From NCBI GenBank assembly GCA_913055625.1, contig CAJXJW010000002.1, forward strand, positions 310,001-374,000: a DNA stretch of 64,000 nucleotides, in the 5' to 3' direction. Shown here in pieces: positions 60,016-64,000 of the stretch (within the stretch, counting starts at the first letter, position 1; each line of letters opens with the position of its first letter). The notes beneath the pieces were generated by a model. That model did not search any database and was not told the origin of the DNA. It saw only the letters and a program-made list of their open reading frames with translations. Made by a program: the position numbers and the translations under genes. This DNA comes from an uncultured Pseudomonadota bacterium. GTDB lineage: Bacteria; Pseudomonadota; Gammaproteobacteria; Steroidobacterales; Woeseiaceae.

Positions 60016-60923
60016 TACTGCGCGCGACGGCACCCGGCAAAGTCGTCCTGACCGGTGAGTACGCGGTGCTGGACGGCGCGCCGGCGATCTCGGCCGCCGT
60101 GAATCGTCGCGCGGTCGCGTCGATCGCCGACGTCGGCGAGCTGGGCGACACGCAACTGGCCGAAGCCGTCCGGCGCGCCCTCGGCCTGGCGGCGCTGCCG
60201 GACGGCCTGCACCTCGACACGAGCACGTTCAGCGCGCCCGGCCGCGACGGCGGCATACGGAAACTCGGCATAGGCTCGAGCGCCGCGTTGACGGTGGCAA
60301 CGTGCCGGCTGCTCGCGGCGCCGGATGCGGCCGAGGGTGACATCCTCGATGCCGCGTTGGCGGCGCACGCCGATCTGCAGGGCGGACGCGGCAGCGGAGT
60401 CGACGTGGCGACGAGCGTCGCCGGCGGCGTCGTCCGTTACGACGCCGCGACCCGCAAGCCGGTCGCGGCGGGCTGGCCGCCCGGTCTGCGCGTCCGCTTC
60501 TGGTGGAGCGGCGTGCCCGCTCGGACGAACGTGCGCATTGCCCGCCTGCGGGCGGCCACCCGGCTCGACTCGGCCGATCGCCTCGCCGCCAGTGCGGCCG
60601 CGGCCGCCGAGGCATGGAGTGGCGGCGACGCGGACGTGGCACTGCGGTCACTCGCGGATTTTCGCGACGCGTTGCGCGCTTTCTCCGGCGATCACGGGCT
60701 CGACGTGTTCGGGGCCGGGCACGACCGGCTGGCGGCCGTCGCGGCGGACCGCGGCATCGTCTACAAACCCTGCGGCGCCGGCGGCGGCGACGTTGGCGCC
60801 GCCTTCGCCACCGATTCGGCGTCGCTCGATGCGTTCGCCGACGCAATACGGGACACGCGGTTCGTGCCGCTCGATCTGCGCGTCGACGAGCATGGCGTCC
60901 GCCGCGAGGAGCGTGCCGCATGA
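60012..60923 (+). CDS. Phosphomevalonate kinase (GHMP family)
   Basis: A 303-residue GHMP kinase starting at GTG 60012 inside the mvaD stop. Seen: RATAPGKVVLTGEYAVLDGA, LGIGSSAALTVATCRLL (phosphate loop), ADLQGGRGSGVDVATSVAGG and CGAGGGDVGAAF. Family motifs and its place between mvaD and the HMGR-mevalonate kinase gene argue for the phosphorylation of mevalonate 5-phosphate. Specificity cannot be proved from sequence. ATGA overlap with the next gene. Confidence 0.88.
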   Translation: MILRATAPGKVVLTGEYAVLDGAPAISAAVNRRAVASIADVGELGDTQLAEAVRRALGLAALPDGLHLDTSTFSAPGRDGGIRKLGIGSSAALTVATCRLLAAPDAAEGDILDAALAAHADLQGGRGSGVDVATSVAGGVVRYDAATRKPVAAGWPPGLRVRFWWSGVPARTNVRIARLRAATRLDSADRLAASAAAAAEAWSGGDADVALRSLADFRDALRAFSGDHGLDVFGAGHDRLAAVAADRGIVYKPCGAGGGDVGAAFATDSASLDAFADAIRDTRFVPLDLRVDEHGVRREERAA

Positions 60924-63133
60924 GCGATTCGCGCCTTCGCGGGCTGCACCGGTTGTCCATTGGCGAGCGGCTGCAGCTGCTGGAGTCCCGGGGGTTCCTG
61001 ACGGCCGCGGATGCCGAAACCCTGCGTTGCGGCCGCCACCTGGCGGCGGTGACCGCAGCCGACCGCATGGTCGAGAACGTCATTGCGACGTTCGCGCTGC
61101 CGCTCGCCGTTGCGCCGAATTTCCTCGTCGACGGACGCGATCACGTCGTGCCCATGGTCGTCGAGGAGCCGTCGGTCGTGGCGGCGCTCGGCGCCGCGGC
61201 AAAACTCGCGCGCCGCGGCGGCGGCTTCGCGACGTCGCAAGCCGAGCAGCGGCTGACCGGGCAGGTGCACCTCGCCGGCATCGCCGACATCGGCGCCGCC
61301 GAGCGGCGCATCGTCGATGCGTCGGAGCGCCTCGTCGCCGAGGCTCACGCGATCCATCCGCGGCTGGCGGCGCGTGGCGGCGGTGTGCGGGCGCTCACGA
61401 CGCGCCGCGTCGTGCTGGACGACGGCCGGACCGTGCTGGCCGTGCACTTCCATGTCGCGACCGGGGACGCAATGGGGGCCAACACGGTCAACACGATCTG
61501 CGAGGCGATGGCGCCCGCGCTGGTGACGCTGAGCGGCGGCAGCGCGGCGCTGCGCATCCTCTCCAATCTCGCAGACGAGTCTCTCGTCAGCGCGTCGATG
61601 CGCATCGCGCTCGCGGACCTCGGTCGCCGCGAGGCGGACGCGATGGCGGCGCGCGACGGCATCGTGCTGGCGAATGACATCGCGCGTGCCGATCCGTACC
61701 GCGCGGCGACCCACAACAAGGGCATCATGAACGGCATCGACCCGCTCGCCATCGCCACCGGCAACGACTGGCGAGCGATCGAGGCGGGCGCGCATGCCTA
61801 CGCCGCTCGCGACGGGCGGTACTCGGCATTGACGGACTGGCGTGTTGCGAACGACGGCAGCCTGGAGGGTGCCATCACCCTGCCGCTCAAGCCTGCCGTC
61901 GTCGGCGGCACGCTGGCCGCGAACCCGGCGGCGGCGTTCGCGCTGCGCCTGGTCGGCGTGGACTCCGCCGCGGAGCTCGCGGCGCTCATGGCGGCCGTCG
62001 GCCTCGCCCAGAATTTCTCCGCGCTGCGTGCGCTGGCGACGACCGGCATCCAGGCTGGCCACATGCGCCTGCACGCCCGCAGCGTGGCCGCGGCGGCAGG
62101 GCTCGGCGAGCAGGGTGTCGCCGAGCTCGTTGCGAGCGGCGACGTGTCCGCGTCGAAGGCGCGGGAACTCGCGGGCCGGAAGGCAGCGGACGCCGACGGC
62201 GGCGAGACCGCGGCCGGCAAGGTCATCCTGTTCGGCGAACACGCCGTCGTCTACGGGCGGCACGCGCTCGCCCTGCCGATCCCCGATGCGCTGAGCGCGG
62301 TCGCCGTGCCGGATACCGATCCCCGGATCACGATTCCCGAATGGCAAGTCTCGCGCTCGCTCGGCACGGTGAACGACGACCCCGTCATCACGCTCGTCCG
62401 GCGTGCCGCGGAACTGCTCGGCGTGCCGCCCGATGCGTGTTCCCTGCTCGTGCGCGCCCGCGTGCGGGCGGCGATGGGGCTCGGGGCATCCGCGGCGCTC
62501 GCGGTCGCGCTCACTCGCGCGCTGGCACGCGCGCACGGCGTGACGGTCGACAACGAGCGCGTGAACGCGATCGCGTTCGAGTGCGAGAGGCTGGCGCATG
62601 GCACGCCGTCCGGCGTCGACAACACGCTCGCCACCCTCGCGCAGCCGCTGCTGTATCGACGGCAGGACGATGTGCAGGTCGAGACGGTCGAACTGCAACG
62701 CGTGCCGCCCCTGGTCGTCGCCTGCGCGCACGGCACCGGGAAGACCGGCGAGCAGGTGGCGGGCGTCCGCGAACGCCGGGCGCGACAGGAAGCACGCTAC
62801 GAGCGCCTGTTCGACGAGATGGGTGCGCTCGCGCTCGACGGCCTCGACGCATTGCGCGCATCGGACGATGCGCGGCTCGGCGAGTTGATGAACGTCGCTC
62901 ACGGGCTCCTGAACGCCATCGGCGTGTCGACGCCGGAACTCGAACACCTCGTGTCCGTCGCGCGGTCCGCGGGCGCGCTGGGCGCGAAGTTGACCGGCGC
63001 CGGGGGCGGTGGTTCCATCGTCGCACTCGCACCGGGCGACACCGGACCGCTCGAAGCCGCGATTTCCGCGGCCGGCTACCGGACGATCCCGCTGGCACAA
63101 GCGCGCCCTCACGCACAGGCAACGTCACCGTGA
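60920..63133 (+). CDS. Fused HMG-CoA reductase (class II) - mevalonate kinase
   Basis: A 737-residue bifunctional protein. Residues 1 to about 428 are a class II HMG-CoA reductase with the catalytic set at the same numbers as the Pseudomonas mevalonii enzyme: E83 (VEEPSVV), K267 (THNKGIMNG), D283 (GNDWRAIEAG), H381 (GHMRLHAR), plus DAMGANTVN. Residues about 432-737 are a mevalonate kinase: AGKVILFGEHAVVYGRHAL, MGLGASAALAVALTRAL, GTPSGVDNT and KLTGAGGGGS. There is no stop or start between the two halves. It would take HMG-CoA to mevalonate 5-phosphate in one chain. Starts by ATGA overlap, ends by GTGA overlap. Confidence 0.94.
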   Translation: MSDSRLRGLHRLSIGERLQLLESRGFLTAADAETLRCGRHLAAVTAADRMVENVIATFALPLAVAPNFLVDGRDHVVPMVVEEPSVVAALGAAAKLARRGGGFATSQAEQRLTGQVHLAGIADIGAAERRIVDASERLVAEAHAIHPRLAARGGGVRALTTRRVVLDDGRTVLAVHFHVATGDAMGANTVNTICEAMAPALVTLSGGSAALRILSNLADESLVSASMRIALADLGRREADAMAARDGIVLANDIARADPYRAATHNKGIMNGIDPLAIATGNDWRAIEAGAHAYAARDGRYSALTDWRVANDGSLEGAITLPLKPAVVGGTLAANPAAAFALRLVGVDSAAELAALMAAVGLAQNFSALRALATTGIQAGHMRLHARSVAAAAGLGEQGVAELVASGDVSASKARELAGRKAADADGGETAAGKVILFGEHAVVYGRHALALPIPDALSAVAVPDTDPRITIPEWQVSRSLGTVNDDPVITLVRRAAELLGVPPDACSLLVRARVRAAMGLGASAALAVALTRALARAHGVTVDNERVNAIAFECERLAHGTPSGVDNTLATLAQPLLYRRQDDVQVETVELQRVPPLVVACAHGTGKTGEQVAGVRERRARQEARYERLFDEMGALALDGLDALRASDDARLGELMNVAHGLLNAIGVSTPELEHLVSVARSAGALGAKLTGAGGGGSIVALAPGDTGPLEAAISAAGYRTIPLAQARPHAQATSP

Positions 63134-63702
63134 ACCAGGCTCATCGCATCGTCTCGTCCGAGGCGGAAGAACTGATACTCGTCGACGCGGACGACAACGA
63201 GACGGGACACCTGTCGAAGTCCGCTTGCCACGACGGGCACGGCATCCTGCACCGGGCGTTCTCGGTCTTCCTGTTCGACGACGAGGGGCGTGTCCTGCTG
63301 CAGCGGCGTGCGCCGGGCAAGCGCCTGTGGCCGGGATTCTGGTCGAACAGCTGCTGCAGCCATCCGCGTCGCGGCGAATCGATGCGCGTGGCGACGCGGC
63401 GCCGGCTGCAGGACGAGCTGCACGTCGATGCGCCGCTCGAGTTCGTCTATAAGTTCTGCTACCAGGCGGACTTCGGGGCGGCGGGAGCCGAGCACGAGCT
63501 CTGCCACGTCTTTCTCGGCCGCCTGTCGGCTACGCCGGTGCCGAACGATCACGAGATTGCGGCGGTGCGCTTCGTGGATGCGGCCGAACTCGGCCGCGAC
63601 CTCGTCGAACGGCCGGAACGCTACACGCCGTGGTTCAGGATGGAGTGGCAGGCGCTCGAAACCGAGCACGCGGCGCAACTGGCGGGTTTCGTCGCGCCCT
63701 GA
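63130..63702 (+). CDS. idi: Isopentenyl-diphosphate delta-isomerase, type I
   Basis: A 190-residue Nudix-fold isomerase starting at GTG 63130. The catalytic Cys is in WSNSCCSHPRRGES and the Glu in AEHELCHVFLG; the N-terminus has ELILVDADDNETG. It interconverts IPP and DMAPP to feed the farnesyl diphosphate synthase. Last gene of the plus-strand mevalonate operon. Confidence 0.95.
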   Translation: MNQAHRIVSSEAEELILVDADDNETGHLSKSACHDGHGILHRAFSVFLFDDEGRVLLQRRAPGKRLWPGFWSNSCCSHPRRGESMRVATRRRLQDELHVDAPLEFVYKFCYQADFGAAGAEHELCHVFLGRLSATPVPNDHEIAAVRFVDAAELGRDLVERPERYTPWFRMEWQALETEHAAQLAGFVAP

Positions 63703-63717
63703 AGGGCAGCGCCGGCG

Positions 63718-64000
63718 TCAGCCGACGTAGCGGTAGTACTCGATGCCCAGGTCGGCGAAATGGCGGTCGTCGTGCCGGCCGACGCGATCGATGACGAATT
63801 CGTTCTTCGGCGCATAGTCGAGCCCGGTGACCTGCCGGCCGTCGTGGAGTGCCTGGTACTGCGCCTGCGTCAGGTCTACCGCCGCCGCCATCGCGTCGCC
63901 GAAACCGATGGCCGATGTGGCTTCGCGCCAGCCGTCCGCCATGAAGAACGGGATCACTTCGGCGGCATCGCCGCTGCCGTAGCCGAGCGTCAGGACCTCC
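63718..64000 (-). CDS. mvaS: Hydroxymethylglutaryl-CoA synthase, C-terminal fragment (cut by window edge)
   Basis: The frame is open to the window end, giving at least 93 residues. It contains LTLGYGSGDAAEVIPFF, the counterpart of the FSYGSG motif late in HMG-CoA synthases, and ends in a Tyr-rich tail (LGIEYYRYVG). This is the enzyme just before HMG-CoA reductase, and it converges on idi, which supports the call. Only the last quarter of the protein is visible and the catalytic Cys lies outside. Confidence 0.75.
   Translation of the reverse strand, partial: EVLTLGYGSGDAAEVIPFFMADGWREATSAIGFGDAMAAAVDLTQAQYQALHDGRQVTGLDYAPKNEFVIDRVGRHDDRHFADLGIEYYRYVG

Noticed and set aside
60761..63112. 783-codon open frame antisense to the HMGR-mevalonate kinase gene
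   Set aside because: High GC makes long antisense frames common; composition is Arg/His-rich and shows no family motif.

Overview
The window is dense, high-GC gene space (about two thirds G+C by eye). It looks like chromosomal core genome of a gammaproteobacterium near the Xanthomonadales/Chromatiales (Wenzhouxiangella- or Woeseia-like). The reasons are the polA / engB / cytochrome c4 / dsbA neighbourhood known from Pseudomonas, an ArgR-headed arginine operon with an N-acylornithine-type carbamoyltransferase, a leucine dehydrogenase-bkd operon, an Oar-type TonB receptor beside SapC, and a mevalonate pathway, which few gammaproteobacteria have. I see no tRNA, rRNA, CRISPR array, insertion sequence or prophage.

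Layout. 1-4250: end of an M16 peptidase, then a C39-peptidase ABC exporter with its HlyD adaptor. 4373-9977: TonB-C-domain protein, LpxH-like phosphatase, phosphatidylserine decarboxylase, Mpo1-like membrane protein, and (minus strand) a membrane-anchored class III aminotransferase with a small methyltransferase. 10031-15181: leucine dehydrogenase and branched-chain 2-oxoacid dehydrogenase operon, divergent from an Lrp-type regulator. 15215-21373: bestrophin-like protein, MscL, and a MacA/ATPase/two-permease exporter. 22001-29936: Oar-type TonB receptor with a strong terminator, two TPR-sulfotransferases, SapC and a small lipoprotein. 29976-34962: DUF885 peptidase, L,D-transpeptidase, DsbA-like lipoprotein, cytochrome c4, EngB. 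34969-46288: a candidate small RNA in the Spot 42/ErsA position, then polA, lptM and the arginine operon argR-argG-(P-loop gene)-argC-argD-argF'-argB-argH. 46407-52597: esterase, NRDE protein, NudC, a divergent FlhC-like/FlhD-like pair, a YadGH-type ABC exporter and an SRAP protein. 52594-58047: DAK2-DegV fusion, GspB and ExeA homologues, DNA polymerase IV. 58052-64000: farnesyl diphosphate synthase, divergent mvaD, phosphomevalonate kinase, an HMG-CoA reductase-mevalonate kinase fusion and idi, then the end of HMG-CoA synthase.

How genes work together. The mevalonate genes with the prenyl synthase cover acetoacetyl-CoA to farnesyl diphosphate. The ldh-bkd operon turns branched amino acids into branched acyl-CoAs, probably for iso-fatty acids. 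The arginine operon is closed by 4-nt overlaps and has a clear ArgR operator-promoter, but no recognisable N-acylglutamate synthase or deacylase; an unassigned P-loop protein sits inside it.

Most novel-looking items: the polA-engB small RNA with a sigma-E-like promoter, the P-loop protein and altered specificity residue in the arginine operon, the HMGR-mevalonate kinase fusion, the non-flagellar FlhC/tandem-FlhD-like pair, and an NRDE gene that appears to start at ATC.
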